Shown: positions 40,636 through 49,712, counted from the first letter of the stretch. The stretch: DNA of 64,000 bases from Clostridia bacterium (GCA_017625835.1 JAGAKF010000078.1:62001-126000), one strand, 5' to 3'. Notes: a model not told the origin generated them from the sequence alone. Numbers and translations are program-made.

Positions 40636-42651
40636 TTATTTATTGTAATAATCGTAGTTGATTCCTCTGCGGTTTTCTTTGAATGAGGCTGTAACCTCGT
40701 CCATCTTCGCATTCATTTCGTCTGCAATTTCAGGATAAACCGTTGTTCTGTTGTAGTTTTCACCGACGTCATCCGTAAGGATATGAAGCCAGTTTTTACG
40801 GTACTTGTCAAAGAAAGCAGAGTTGTCGTTCTGGATGTTTTTGAAATATTTGAAAGTAACGTTTTCGTTATCCTTCAGCACGGCATGGTCATAATTCTTG
40901 TAGCTTTCCTTTGCGAGAACATCTGCCGTGGGTACAGTGTACTGAATTGCTTTGATTTTTTCGCGCTTCATATGAAGAATCGGCACTTCCGGAGTGTGGA
41001 TAACCTTATCCTCTGAGAGAAGCGGAAGCATCGAAACACCGTCAATCTGTCTGTCCGTCGGAAGATAATTCTTCTGTCCGCCGTTGCCTGTTACGGAGCA
41101 AAGGTCAATAAGCGTCGGGAAGAGGTCAACAAGCACAGCACTCTGTTCAAGGGTTGTTCCTGCATCCCAGAGACCGTCGTTATTGCCCCAACGGATCATA
41201 AACGGAACTTTCTGTCCGCCCTCGTAAGCAAGGTACTTACCGCCGCGAAGTTCGTTAACAGAGCCCTCAAGCGCAGGACCGTTATCGGAAGTGAAGACGA
41301 TAATTGTATCGTCCATTACTCCAAGCTCTTCGAGCGTTGCAAAAAGCTCGCCGAGATAATAGTCAAACTCCGTCACACAGTCAACGTATGTACCCATACC
41401 CGTTGTACCGTCGAAGTCATCGCCTGCATAGACGGGACCGTGAGGCCACGGAGAAGCATAATAAGCAAAGAACGGTTCGTCCGAATTTGTAACGGTATCC
41501 GTCACCCACTGTGTAATTTCTTCGTGGATCCACTTGGTAGCGTTGCTCTGATCCTCAAGCTCGTCATAACCGTGAACGATTTCGTACTCCCCTGCCTCTT
41601 CCTTAACGTGGTAGAAAGGAGTCATATCGTTAACATGGTGACTGCCGTAGAAATAATCAAAGCCCTGATTTGTCGGAAGATATTCGCCATAATCGCCAAG
41701 GTGCCATTTACCGAATGCACCTGTGTTGTATCCTGCATTCTGGAAAACTTCCGCAATCGTGATTTCGTCACCGAGCATACCGTCACAGTTTGCACCCATT
41801 TCAAAAGAGTTGAAGAGACGTGTTGTTGCAAACTCCGTTGTTGAGCTGATTGTCGGATAGATAACATTATCTGCGTGTCCTCTGAACGGATAGCGTCCCG
41901 TAAGAAGACCGAAACGTGCAGGTGAGCAAACTGAATAACAGGAATAGAAGTTTTCTAAATTCACGCCCTCTTCACCGATTCTGTCGATGTTCGGAGTGTC
42001 ATAGATTGCACCGTTGAGCGAAACGTCGCCGTAACCGAGGTCGTCCATAAGAATGAAAAGGACGTTCGGATTGTCAGTCGTTGCTTTATCAACCTTCTTA
42101 AGGTAGTCGTCGTGACCTTCCCAAAGTCTTTCAACATTGGGCTGTGAACGAAGGTTCATCGTAAGAAGATAGAGAACCGTTGTCAATACGAAAACTACAC
42201 TAAGTACGGCCGTAAGAGCTTTCTGCAGCTTAACTTTTTTAAGCGTCTTAACCGCCAGAACAAAGAGTAACGCACAGATAACTGCACTCGGAAGAATCAG
42301 AAGAATATTGCCGAGGAAACGCAGACCGAGGTTTCCAGCACCTGCAAAAAGTGCGTGTTCGGCAGATTTCCAGCCTGCAAGGCAGTTTGAAAAAGCGCCG
42401 AAGCCTGCATCGGCACCGTATACCGTGTAATACATGGTTACAGCAAAGCCTGATGTTGCATAAGCAGCGAGAACATTTTTTGACGGCTTCTTGCTGATTA
42501 TAAAGCTGAGAATCACAAGCACCGTGCAGATGCACATAAAAGCTACGTTCACAACTGCAAACATATTAGCTCTTTTATAGAGCAACAGTATAATAAGTAA
42601 CATTGAGATGATGTTCGGCAAGAAGCTGAACACCTGCTTTTTATCTTTCAT
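40636..42651 (-). CDS. Multi-TM membrane sulfatase with formylglycine motif
   Basis: A 671-residue enzyme. Residues 1-165 contain about five transmembrane helices (roughly 12-28, 32-52, 62-80, 112-135, 146-165). Residues from about 194 form an alkaline-phosphatase-fold sulfatase: NVLFILMDDLGYGD with the metal-binding aspartates, then C242-S-P-A-R246, the Cys-type formylglycine signature, GKWHLG, and FTSDNGP. The helix count recalls LtaS lipoteichoic-acid synthases, but those use Thr; here the Cys and adjacent maturase point to a true sulfatase facing outward. The substrate may be a sulfated host glycan such as mucin. It is co-transcribed with the maturase and a secreted hydrolase. Confidence 0.88.
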   Translation of the reverse strand: MKDKKQVFSFLPNIISMLLIILLLYKRANMFAVVNVAFMCICTVLVILSFIISKKPSKNVLAAYATSGFAVTMYYTVYGADAGFGAFSNCLAGWKSAEHALFAGAGNLGLRFLGNILLILPSAVICALLFVLAVKTLKKVKLQKALTAVLSVVFVLTTVLYLLTMNLRSQPNVERLWEGHDDYLKKVDKATTDNPNVLFILMDDLGYGDVSLNGAIYDTPNIDRIGEEGVNLENFYSCYSVCSPARFGLLTGRYPFRGHADNVIYPTISSTTEFATTRLFNSFEMGANCDGMLGDEITIAEVFQNAGYNTGAFGKWHLGDYGEYLPTNQGFDYFYGSHHVNDMTPFYHVKEEAGEYEIVHGYDELEDQSNATKWIHEEITQWVTDTVTNSDEPFFAYYASPWPHGPVYAGDDFDGTTGMGTYVDCVTEFDYYLGELFATLEELGVMDDTIIVFTSDNGPALEGSVNELRGGKYLAYEGGQKVPFMIRWGNNDGLWDAGTTLEQSAVLVDLFPTLIDLCSVTGNGGQKNYLPTDRQIDGVSMLPLLSEDKVIHTPEVPILHMKREKIKAIQYTVPTADVLAKESYKNYDHAVLKDNENVTFKYFKNIQNDNSAFFDKYRKNWLHILTDDVGENYNRTTVYPEIADEMNAKMDEVTASFKENRRGINYDYYNK

Positions 42652-42678
42652 TTCAGAATCCTCTCTGTTTCGCAGGGA

Positions 42679-44229
42679 TTATATAGTGGGAACAAGATTT
42701 TTGAAGAGGAAAGCTGTAACTGTTTCGAGAACAGCAACAACAAGCTTCACAAAATTGAGGAAGCTCGGAATTGTCTGCATCATATTGAATGCATCCTCAA
42801 CGGGATTTGAAATCTCAGCAACAGGAACGAAAGTCTGATTGATAGTATCGTTCTGCATAAACTGCGGATACTCTTCCATATCAAAAACTGTAAGCTGTTC
42901 TTCGCTTGCAAAGAGCTTGTCATAGAATACGCCGTGGCCGTCGTGTGTTGTTGAATGAAGCATATCCTTTACGAACCATGTGCATTCGGGAAGCATACAA
43001 GTTGAAGCGTCGATCATTCTGTCGGGTGAGATATAGTTGATATCGTTGAAACGAGCCTGAGTGTAATCCTCGGGAAGCTGTGAACCGATCGGTGCGCAAG
43101 TTGCTCCGCAAGAAGCATACTTTGTATCAACAGTACCGTCAGAAGTTTCCATATATGCTGAAACGAGAGGCGTTCTCTGCATATTGTAGCCTGCAACAAT
43201 GTAGATGTTTGTGCCGACAGCCTGAGCTCCGCGGAGAAGCTGTTCAGCCTTACCCTGAACTTCGTAGTGGTAGAAGTCAAGCTTAGCAATAAGGCCTGCC
43301 TGTGTTGCAGGATCAAGCTTCATAAACTCCTTGCCGCTTTCGTAATATTCATCAGGAACGAAGCTCCAGATTCCGGGAAGTGTGCCGAAAATCGGAATAA
43401 GGCACTCGTCAAAAACTCTGTCCTTAAGGTTTACGATAAGGCCGTCAACCATACCGAGAAGAGCTTCAAACACACCTGCCGCATCAAGAGCCTCACAAAG
43501 TGCATAGAGAAGACCGCTTACAAAATCGATTTCGATTGCAGGAAGAGCACACTCAGCATAGCGTACGAGTGCGTCCTTGTTAATTTCAAACTTGCCGTTG
43601 AAAAGTTCACCTGCAACAGCTGTTCCGAGAAGCGGACAGTTCTGGAAAATGATAGTTTCGATATTCTTTGTACCGTAGAGACGGATATAAGACATCATAA
43701 CAACACCGCCCATGCTTGATGCACGGATCTGAACGTTCTTATGGCCTGTAAGCTCTTCAACTTCTTCCAAGTATGCGTGAAGCTTCTGTGCAGTTTCAAC
43801 AGGATCCATACGGAAGTCATATCCGAAATAATATGAATGGTCGCCGCCGTGTTCTGCTGTGTCGGGGTGGAACTCTTCGCTTGTTACTCTCGGGTGAGAA
43901 TTGCCGTTGCCGTCAAGCGCAAGCATACCGAAAGCTTCGTTAACACAACCGATAAGAACATCGCCGAATTTGTCATAATTCTTTGTTGCGATAAGTTCTG
44001 CCGCAGCAGGAACAACAGGAAGAAGAATCTCAAGGATATCCCCTGTTTCAGGTCTGAAGAGAACTCTTTCATTCTCTGTTCCTTCATCAAGCATTACGTA
44101 GCCGCTGCCGAGAGCCGCAACGTAAACCGACGGTGTTTCACCGCAAGTGCATGTGTCAGCAGCAAGAGCCGGTACCGCAATACCGATCATCATTGCAACT
44201 GTGAGTAAAACTGATAAAATTCGTTTCAT
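42679..44229 (-). CDS. Secreted alpha/beta-hydrolase-like protein (paralog 2)
   Basis: A 516-residue exported protein with a signal peptide (cleavage after ALA, residue 23) and a Cys pair just after it (CTC). The hydrolase nucleophile elbow is probably RASSMGGVVMM, with S172 (A-x-S-x-G). The helix before it, ETAQKLHAYLEEVEELTGHKNVQ, aligns in position and content with the equivalent helix of the protein at 32561-34393. A late TTHDGHG segment may hold the catalytic His. It is the first gene of the operon continuing with the sulfatase and maturase, so it may remove acyl groups from the same sulfated glycan. The substrate is unproven. Confidence 0.68.
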   Translation of the reverse strand: MKRILSVLLTVAMMIGIAVPALAADTCTCGETPSVYVAALGSGYVMLDEGTENERVLFRPETGDILEILLPVVPAAAELIATKNYDKFGDVLIGCVNEAFGMLALDGNGNSHPRVTSEEFHPDTAEHGGDHSYYFGYDFRMDPVETAQKLHAYLEEVEELTGHKNVQIRASSMGGVVMMSYIRLYGTKNIETIIFQNCPLLGTAVAGELFNGKFEINKDALVRYAECALPAIEIDFVSGLLYALCEALDAAGVFEALLGMVDGLIVNLKDRVFDECLIPIFGTLPGIWSFVPDEYYESGKEFMKLDPATQAGLIAKLDFYHYEVQGKAEQLLRGAQAVGTNIYIVAGYNMQRTPLVSAYMETSDGTVDTKYASCGATCAPIGSQLPEDYTQARFNDINYISPDRMIDASTCMLPECTWFVKDMLHSTTHDGHGVFYDKLFASEEQLTVFDMEEYPQFMQNDTINQTFVPVAEISNPVEDAFNMMQTIPSFLNFVKLVVAVLETVTAFLFKNLVPTI

Positions 44230-44283
44230 TAAAATCGCTCCTTTACGATCCTTTTAAGTGTAAAAACACTTATATTCCATTTA

Positions 44284-44312
44284 ATGTTAACATATCCGAA
44301 AAACGCTGTCAA
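44284..44312 (-). promoter_or_regulatory. promoter for hydrolase/sulfatase/maturase operon
   Basis: TTGACA, 17-bp spacer, TAACAT preceded by TGT (extended -10) on the minus strand; 55 bp to the ATG. Confidence 0.65.
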
Positions 44313-44421
44313 CTTTGACGGATGACGAACGGTGCCAAAATAAATCCGAAATTTTTGGTTATTATTTTTATGGTATAGAAAATTTTTAGAAAAAGATGCT
44401 TTTTTTCGAACAAGATACCAA

Positions 44422-44450
44422 TAGTCAACAACCGTTGCTTCTGCTATAAT
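44422..44450 (+). promoter_or_regulatory. promoter for nrdG
   Basis: A perfect TATAAT at 44445-44450 with a weak TAGTCA 17 bp upstream. The ATG at 44484 follows aaaggag. Confidence 0.45.
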
Positions 44451-44483
44451 ATTAAGCACGCGAATTGACAAAGGAGAATTTTT

Positions 44484-45179
44484 ATGAAAATCTGCGGTTT
44501 TCAGAAAATGACAATGCTCGACTATCCCGGTAAAGTAGCCTGTACTGTTTTTACGGGCGGATGCAATTTCAGGTGTCCGTTCTGCCACAATGCGCTTCTT
44601 GTGACCGAGATTGACGACGAAAACGTTTTTGACGAAGAAGAGATAATATCATACCTTTATAAAAGGAAAGGTATTATTGACGGAGTCTGCATTACCGGCG
44701 GTGAACCGCTTCTTCAGAAGGATATTGCTGAATTCCTCCAAAAAATCAAAGCAACGGGATTACCAGTCAAGCTGGACACAAACGGAAGCTATCCGCAGAA
44801 GCTCAGAGAGCTCGTTGAAAAAGGTCTTGTTGATTACGTTGCAATGGACATAAAGAACTCCAAGGAAAAGTATGCCGAAACAATCGGGCTTTCCGACTAC
44901 GACCTCTCAAAAGTTGAAGAAAGCGTTGAATTTCTTCTGAGCGGTGCAGTTGACTACGAATTCCGCACAACAGTTGTCAGAGAATTCCATACGCAGGAAG
45001 ATATCCTCAATATCGCAAGCTGGATCTCCGACGCAAAAAGATACTTTTTGCAGGGATTTGTTGATTCAGGAAACCTTATAGGTAGTGGTATGAGTGCTTA
45101 CATACCACAAGAAATGGTGGAAATTTGCACAAAAGCACAAGAAATTGTACCGAATACAGTACTCAGGGGTGTAAAATAG
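44484..45179 (+). CDS. nrdG: Anaerobic ribonucleotide reductase activating protein
   Basis: A 231-residue radical-SAM activase that uses SAM and a 4Fe-4S cluster to form the glycyl radical on NrdD. The cluster motif is C27-N-F-R-C31-P-F-C34, preceded by MLDYPGKVACTVFTGGC typical of the NrdG group, and GGEPLLQ near 75-81 is the GGE motif. It lies 110 bp upstream of nrdD, which has its own promoter, so the pair may be expressed both together and separately. Confidence 0.92.
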   Translation: MKICGFQKMTMLDYPGKVACTVFTGGCNFRCPFCHNALLVTEIDDENVFDEEEIISYLYKRKGIIDGVCITGGEPLLQKDIAEFLQKIKATGLPVKLDTNGSYPQKLRELVEKGLVDYVAMDIKNSKEKYAETIGLSDYDLSKVEESVEFLLSGAVDYEFRTTVVREFHTQEDILNIASWISDAKRYFLQGFVDSGNLIGSGMSAYIPQEMVEICTKAQEIVPNTVLRGVK

Positions 45180-45188
45180 CACAAATTT

Positions 45189-45204
45189 AACAATATCTTG
45201 TGTT
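45189..45204. promoter_or_regulatory. NrdR-like box upstream of nrdD
   Basis: The segment caatatcttgtgt matches 12 of 13 positions of the NrdR half-palindrome consensus CWATATATWGTGT as I recall it. A second, weaker copy starting acaatatct lies 32 bp downstream at 45222, about three helical turns away, inside the promoter spacer. The tandem layout is typical of NrdR sites. Confidence 0.5.
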
Positions 45205-45210
45205 TGACTG

Positions 45211-45240
45211 TTGACACGGTTACAATATCTATGCTATAAT
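45211..45240 (+). promoter_or_regulatory. nrdD promoter
   Basis: TTGACA, 18-bp spacer, TATAAT. The spacer contains the second NrdR-like element, so repressor binding would block polymerase. Confidence 0.72.
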
Positions 45241-45289
45241 CGTGTCGCTCTCGAAAAAACGAAACAAAATATAGGTAAAGGAGAAAACT

Positions 45290-47659
45290 ATGTATACTGT
45301 ACTTAAAAGAGACGGCAAAACCGTAGCATTTGACATCTCAAAAATCAGCACAGCAATCTCCCAGGCATTTGAAGCATGCGAAAAGTACTCGCATCCCGAT
45401 ATCATCGACTTAATCGCATTGAAGGTCACAGCAGAGTTTGAGCCCAAAATCAAGGACGGCCAGATCACTGTTGAAAACATTCAGGACAGCGTTGAATCTG
45501 TTCTCATCAAGGCAGGCTACGATGACGTTGCTAAGGCATACATCATCTACCGTCGCCAGAGAGAAAAAATCCGTAACATCAACGCAACAATGGTTGACTA
45601 CAAGGCAATTATTGACAATTACCTTAAGATCAACGACTGGCGTGTTAAGGAAAACTCAACAGTTACTTATTCAGTCGGCGGTTTGATTCTTTCAAACTCA
45701 GGTGCTGTTACAGCTAACTACTGGCTTTCAGAAATCTATGACGATGAAATCGGCAATGCTCACAGAAACGCTGATATTCACATTCACGACCTTTCCATGC
45801 TTACAGGTTACTGTGCAGGTTGGTCACTCAAGCAGCTTATTCAGGAAGGTCTCGGCGGTGTTCCCGGAAAGATCACATCTGCTCCCGCAGCTCACCTTTC
45901 AACTCTCTGCAACCAGATGGTAAACTTCCTCGGCATTATGCAGAACGAGTGGGCAGGCGCTCAGGCTTTCTCATCATTTGACACATATCTTGCTCCATTT
46001 GTTAAGGTAGATAACCTTTCATACAAAGAGGTTAAGCAGTGCATCCAGTCATTCATCTACGGTGTTAACACTCCGTCACGTTGGGGTACACAGTCACCGT
46101 TCACAAACATCACTCTTGACTGGACAGTTCCCAATGACCTTGCAGAGCTCAACGCAATCGTTGGCGGTAAGGAAATGGACTTCAAGTACAAAGACTGTAA
46201 GAAAGAAATGGATATGGTTAACAAGGCCTTCATCGAAATTATGGTTGAAGGTGACGCTAACGGACGCGGCTTCCAGTATCCTATTCCTACTTATTCAATT
46301 ACACGCGACTTCGACTGGTCAGAGACAGAGAACAACAAGCTTCTCTTCGAAATGACAGCAAAATACGGTACTCCGTACTTCTCAAACTACATCAACTCCG
46401 ATATGGAGCCCAGCGATGTACGTTCAATGTGCTGCCGTCTTCGTCTTGACCTTCGTGAGCTTCGCAAGAAGTCAGGCGGTTTCTTCGGTAGCGGCGAATC
46501 AACAGGTTCAGTCGGTGTTGTTACAATCAACCTTCCGAGAATTGCTTACCTTGCAAAGGATGAGGCTGATTTCTACGCTCGTCTTGACAGAATGATGGAT
46601 ATTTCCGCTCGTTCACTCAAAGTTAAGCGTACAGTTATCACAAAGCTTCTCGATTCAGGTCTTTATCCGTACACAAAGAGATACCTCGGTACATTCGACA
46701 ACCACTTCTCAACAATCGGTCTTGTCGGTATGAACGAAGTTGGTCTTAACGCAAAGTGGCTCAGAGCTGATATGACAACAGAAAAGACACAGCAGTTTGC
46801 TAAGGACGTTCTCAACCATATGAGAGAAAGACTTTCTGACTATCAGGTTCAGTACGGCGACCTTTACAACCTCGAAGCTACTCCTGCTGAGTCAACCGCT
46901 TTCCGTCTTGCAAAGCACGACCTTAAGTACTATCCTGACATCATCACAGCAGGTTGTGAGAAGAATCAGACACCTTACTACACAAACAGCTCACATCTTC
47001 CCGTTGGCTATACAGAGGATATCTTCACAGCTCTCGATATGCAGGACGAGCTCCACACACTCTACACATCAGGTACTGTTTTCCACGCATTCCTTGGCGA
47101 AAAGCTTCCTGACTGGCAGTCGTGCGCAAGCCTCGTAAGAAAGATTGCTGAGAACTACAGACTTCCGTACTACTCAATCTCTCCGACATACTCAGTATGT
47201 AAGAACCACGGTTACATCGCAGGTGAAGCATTTACCTGCCCCGAGTGCGGAGAAGAAGCTGAAGTTTACAGCCGTATCACAGGCTACTACCGTCCCGTTA
47301 AGAACTGGAACGACGGTAAGACTCAGGAATACAAGGACCGTAAGGTTTACGATATCAGCAGATCAACACTCAAAAGATCTGCTCCCGCAGCAGAAGCTGC
47401 TGCACCGGTTGAAGAGGCTGCTCCCGCACCCGAAAACCGTAACCTTCTTTTCGCAACAGCAACCTGCCCGAACTGTAAGATTGCTTGCACTTTCCTTGAT
47501 AAGGCAGGCTTCCCCTATGAGAAGCTTCTTGCAGAGGACAATGCAGAGCTCGCAACACAGCTTGGCGTTAAGCAGGCTCCGACACTTGTAGTTATCAAAG
47601 ACGGCGTTGTAGAAAAGTACGCAGGCGTTTCTGATATCAAGAAATTCCTCAATGCGTAA
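45290..47659 (+). CDS. nrdD: Anaerobic ribonucleoside-triphosphate reductase with fused redoxin domain
   Basis: A 789-residue class III reductase. Residues 1-95 form an ATP-cone for allosteric control. The catalytic barrel follows, with the finger-loop STIGLVGMNEVG near 477-488. The Zn-finger cysteines appear as VCKNHGYIAG and CPECG, and the glycyl radical is in RITGYYRPV with the Gly near residue 665. After an Ala/Pro/Glu-rich linker (about 695-717) comes an 70-residue glutaredoxin/thioredoxin-like domain with the CPNC redox motif and a KQAPTLVV cis-proline segment. Such a fusion probably supplies electrons in cis, with trxB just downstream. The ATG follows aaaggag. Confidence 0.95.
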   Translation: MYTVLKRDGKTVAFDISKISTAISQAFEACEKYSHPDIIDLIALKVTAEFEPKIKDGQITVENIQDSVESVLIKAGYDDVAKAYIIYRRQREKIRNINATMVDYKAIIDNYLKINDWRVKENSTVTYSVGGLILSNSGAVTANYWLSEIYDDEIGNAHRNADIHIHDLSMLTGYCAGWSLKQLIQEGLGGVPGKITSAPAAHLSTLCNQMVNFLGIMQNEWAGAQAFSSFDTYLAPFVKVDNLSYKEVKQCIQSFIYGVNTPSRWGTQSPFTNITLDWTVPNDLAELNAIVGGKEMDFKYKDCKKEMDMVNKAFIEIMVEGDANGRGFQYPIPTYSITRDFDWSETENNKLLFEMTAKYGTPYFSNYINSDMEPSDVRSMCCRLRLDLRELRKKSGGFFGSGESTGSVGVVTINLPRIAYLAKDEADFYARLDRMMDISARSLKVKRTVITKLLDSGLYPYTKRYLGTFDNHFSTIGLVGMNEVGLNAKWLRADMTTEKTQQFAKDVLNHMRERLSDYQVQYGDLYNLEATPAESTAFRLAKHDLKYYPDIITAGCEKNQTPYYTNSSHLPVGYTEDIFTALDMQDELHTLYTSGTVFHAFLGEKLPDWQSCASLVRKIAENYRLPYYSISPTYSVCKNHGYIAGEAFTCPECGEEAEVYSRITGYYRPVKNWNDGKTQEYKDRKVYDISRSTLKRSAPAAEAAAPVEEAAPAPENRNLLFATATCPNCKIACTFLDKAGFPYEKLLAEDNAELATQLGVKQAPTLVVIKDGVVEKYAGVSDIKKFLNA

Positions 47660-47686
47660 AAATTATTGATAAGGGATAATATTATT

Positions 47687-48595
47687 ATGTATGATATTAT
47701 AGTTATCGGCGGTGGCCCTGCGGGGCTTACCGCCGCCCTGTATGCTCGCAGGGCGAACAAGAGCGTTCTCGTAATAGAGAAAGCAACATTCGGCGGACAG
47801 ATTACGTTCTCCCCGAAAGTTGAAAATATCCCCGGTTTTATTCAGCTTACAGGCAATGAGTTTGCCGACAAGCTCGTTGAACAGGTGCTTGAACAGGGCG
47901 CAGACGTTGAACTTTGCGAAGCTCTCAGCATCAAAGACGGCGACGTTAAAACAGTTGTTACAGATTCAGGTGAATTTGAAGGTAAGGCCGTAATCATTTC
48001 GACTGGTGCAAAGCACAGAATGCTGGGTCTTGAGAATGAACACAAGTACGTCGGCGAAGGAATTTCCTTCTGTGCAGTGTGTGACGGTGCTTTCTACAAG
48101 GGAAAGACAGTTGGTGTTGTCGGCGGCGGAAACTCAGCACTTCAGGAGGCAATCCTCCTCTCTGACCTTGCAGAGAAAGTATATGTTATCCAGGATCTTG
48201 ATTTCCTCACTGGCGAAAAGAAACTTGCTGAGCAGGTTTATGAAAAGGAAAACATTGAGGTTATCACAGGCACAAGGGTAACAGCTTTCACGGGTGAAAC
48301 AGAGCTTGACGGTGTCGAGCTTACCAAGACTGCTGATTCAAGCGTTTCTCATCTCAGCGTTGACGGACTTTTCATCGCGATCGGTCTTATCCCCCAGAAC
48401 GAAGCTTTTGCAAACGTAATCACTCTTGACGAAAGAGGATATGCAAGCGCTGACGAATCCTGCGTTGCAGGCGCAAACGGAATCTTTGTTGCGGGCGACT
48501 GCCGTACAAAGAAAATCCGTCAGGTTGCGACAGCAGCCGCTGACGGCGCAGTTGCAGCTCTCGCAGCTTGCGACTACGTTGATTCATTGAAATAA
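47687..48595 (+). CDS. trxB: Thioredoxin reductase (NADPH)
   Basis: A 302-residue low-molecular-weight thioredoxin reductase. FAD binds the N-terminal GGGPAG (8-13), NADPH the central GGGNSALQEA (near 145), and the redox-active pair is C-A-V-C in CAVCDG near 130. The C-terminal GDCRTKKIRQVATAAADG is the second FAD motif. The ATG at 47687 has aaggga upstream; an earlier in-frame start at 47666 has none. It begins 27 bp after nrdD and is likely co-transcribed, making it the probable reductant source for the fused redoxin domain of NrdD. Confidence 0.94.
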   Translation: MYDIIVIGGGPAGLTAALYARRANKSVLVIEKATFGGQITFSPKVENIPGFIQLTGNEFADKLVEQVLEQGADVELCEALSIKDGDVKTVVTDSGEFEGKAVIISTGAKHRMLGLENEHKYVGEGISFCAVCDGAFYKGKTVGVVGGGNSALQEAILLSDLAEKVYVIQDLDFLTGEKKLAEQVYEKENIEVITGTRVTAFTGETELDGVELTKTADSSVSHLSVDGLFIAIGLIPQNEAFANVITLDERGYASADESCVAGANGIFVAGDCRTKKIRQVATAAADGAVAALAACDYVDSLK

Positions 48596-48602
48596 AAAAA
48601 CA

Positions 48603-48637
48603 ACCGTTCCGCAACAAAATTCGGGACGGTATTTTTA
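48603..48637 (+). terminator. terminator of nrdD-trxB
   Basis: A 9-bp stem (accgttccg / cgggacggt, one wobble) with a 10-nt loop and TTTTT. Confidence 0.85.
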
Positions 48638-48646
48638 TGCATATAA

Positions 48647-48675
48647 TTGACAAGATTTTTGCTAAATGATACACT
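48647..48675 (+). promoter_or_regulatory. promoter for alpha/beta hydrolase
   Basis: TTGACA, 17-bp spacer, TACACT; 43 bp to the ATG. Confidence 0.62.
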
Positions 48676-48718
48676 TGTTTAAATATCTCAGCCATTAATA
48701 CAGTCAGGAGGCTTTTGT

Positions 48719-49678
48719 ATGAAAAAGGGCGTTAAATTTGCAATCGGCACGGTAATGGGCGCTTCCGCAGTGCTCGGCGCCGCAGGGTACATTGCTTTTA
48801 TGGAGCTTATGAGCAACAAAGCCAAGCTTACTCCGTATCTGGGCAAGCTTTTTGACAAGCCGGGCGAAGGTGCAATTGAATTTGACGACAGCAAGCCCGA
48901 CGAGAGAAAAGAGTGGTTTTTCGCGCAGGAGCTTGAAAGACACGAGCTTTTAAGCGAACGCGGAGAAAGACTTCGCGGTTACCTCCTCAAGGCTGACGAG
49001 CCGTCCGACGTTTACGTTTTCTGTATTCACGGCTACCGCGGTGAAGGTAAAACAGAATTCCGTTACAGCGCAAAATTCTTCCACGACAAGGGCTACAATG
49101 TTTTTCTTGTTGACCATCAGGCGGCAGGAGAAAGCGACGGCACATACATAACCTTCGGTCATTACGAGCATCGCAACTGCCTGAAATGGCTCGAATACCT
49201 CAACGATGTTTACGGCAAAAATATCCGTATTATTATCTACGGCATTTCAATGGGAAGTGCAACGGCAATGCTTATGACAGGAAACGAGAAGCTGCCCGAA
49301 AACGTACGCTTTACGATTGCGGACTGCGGATATACTTCAATGTGGAACGAGATTTCGCACAACCTCAATGGTATCGGCAAGCTGAAAGCTCCTGTGCTCG
49401 GCATCCTCAACGGCATCAACCGCGCTGTTCTCGGATTTGATTTTAAAGATGTAAACCCCATTGATGCAATTAAAAATGCAAAAATCCCCATGCTCTTTAT
49501 TCACGGCAGTGCTGACGATTTTGTCCCCTGCTTTATGGTTCACGAGCTTTACGATGCTTGCGCAAGCGAACATAAGGAAAAGCTGATTATAAAAAATGCA
49601 GCGCACGGAATTTCGTATATGATCGACAGCGAAACCTACGAAAACAAGGTAAACGAATTTATCGGAAAATATCTGTAA
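48719..49678 (+). CDS. Alpha/beta hydrolase, membrane-anchored
   Basis: A 319-residue serine hydrolase. One N-terminal hydrophobic helix (about 6-28) anchors it, probably with the domain outside. The oxyanion region is HGYRGEG (104-110), the nucleophile is S177 in G-I-S-M-G, the acid is likely in the FIHGSADDFVP segment and the His is in NAAHGIS near the C-terminus. It resembles Firmicute acyl-CoA-thioesterase/BAAT-like or peptidase S9-like hydrolases such as YkfD-type proteins; no specific substrate can be given. It stands alone between terminators, with a caggagg ribosome site. Confidence 0.85.
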   Translation: MKKGVKFAIGTVMGASAVLGAAGYIAFMELMSNKAKLTPYLGKLFDKPGEGAIEFDDSKPDERKEWFFAQELERHELLSERGERLRGYLLKADEPSDVYVFCIHGYRGEGKTEFRYSAKFFHDKGYNVFLVDHQAAGESDGTYITFGHYEHRNCLKWLEYLNDVYGKNIRIIIYGISMGSATAMLMTGNEKLPENVRFTIADCGYTSMWNEISHNLNGIGKLKAPVLGILNGINRAVLGFDFKDVNPIDAIKNAKIPMLFIHGSADDFVPCFMVHELYDACASEHKEKLIIKNAAHGISYMIDSETYENKVNEFIGKYL

Positions 49679-49683
49679 AAAAT

Positions 49684-49706
49684 ACACCGCAGAAAATCTG
49701 CGGTGT
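49684..49706. terminator. bidirectional terminator
   Basis: Perfect 10-bp stem (acaccgcaga / tctgcggtgt) with a 3-nt loop between the convergent hydrolase and O-antigen-ligase genes. Confidence 0.9.
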
Positions 49707-49712
49707 TGATTT

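Noticed and set aside
40636..42651. LtaS-type lipoteichoic acid synthase
   Set aside because: The helix number fits, but the C-S-P-A-R motif and adjacent maturase indicate a formylglycine sulfatase instead of the Thr-dependent LtaS.
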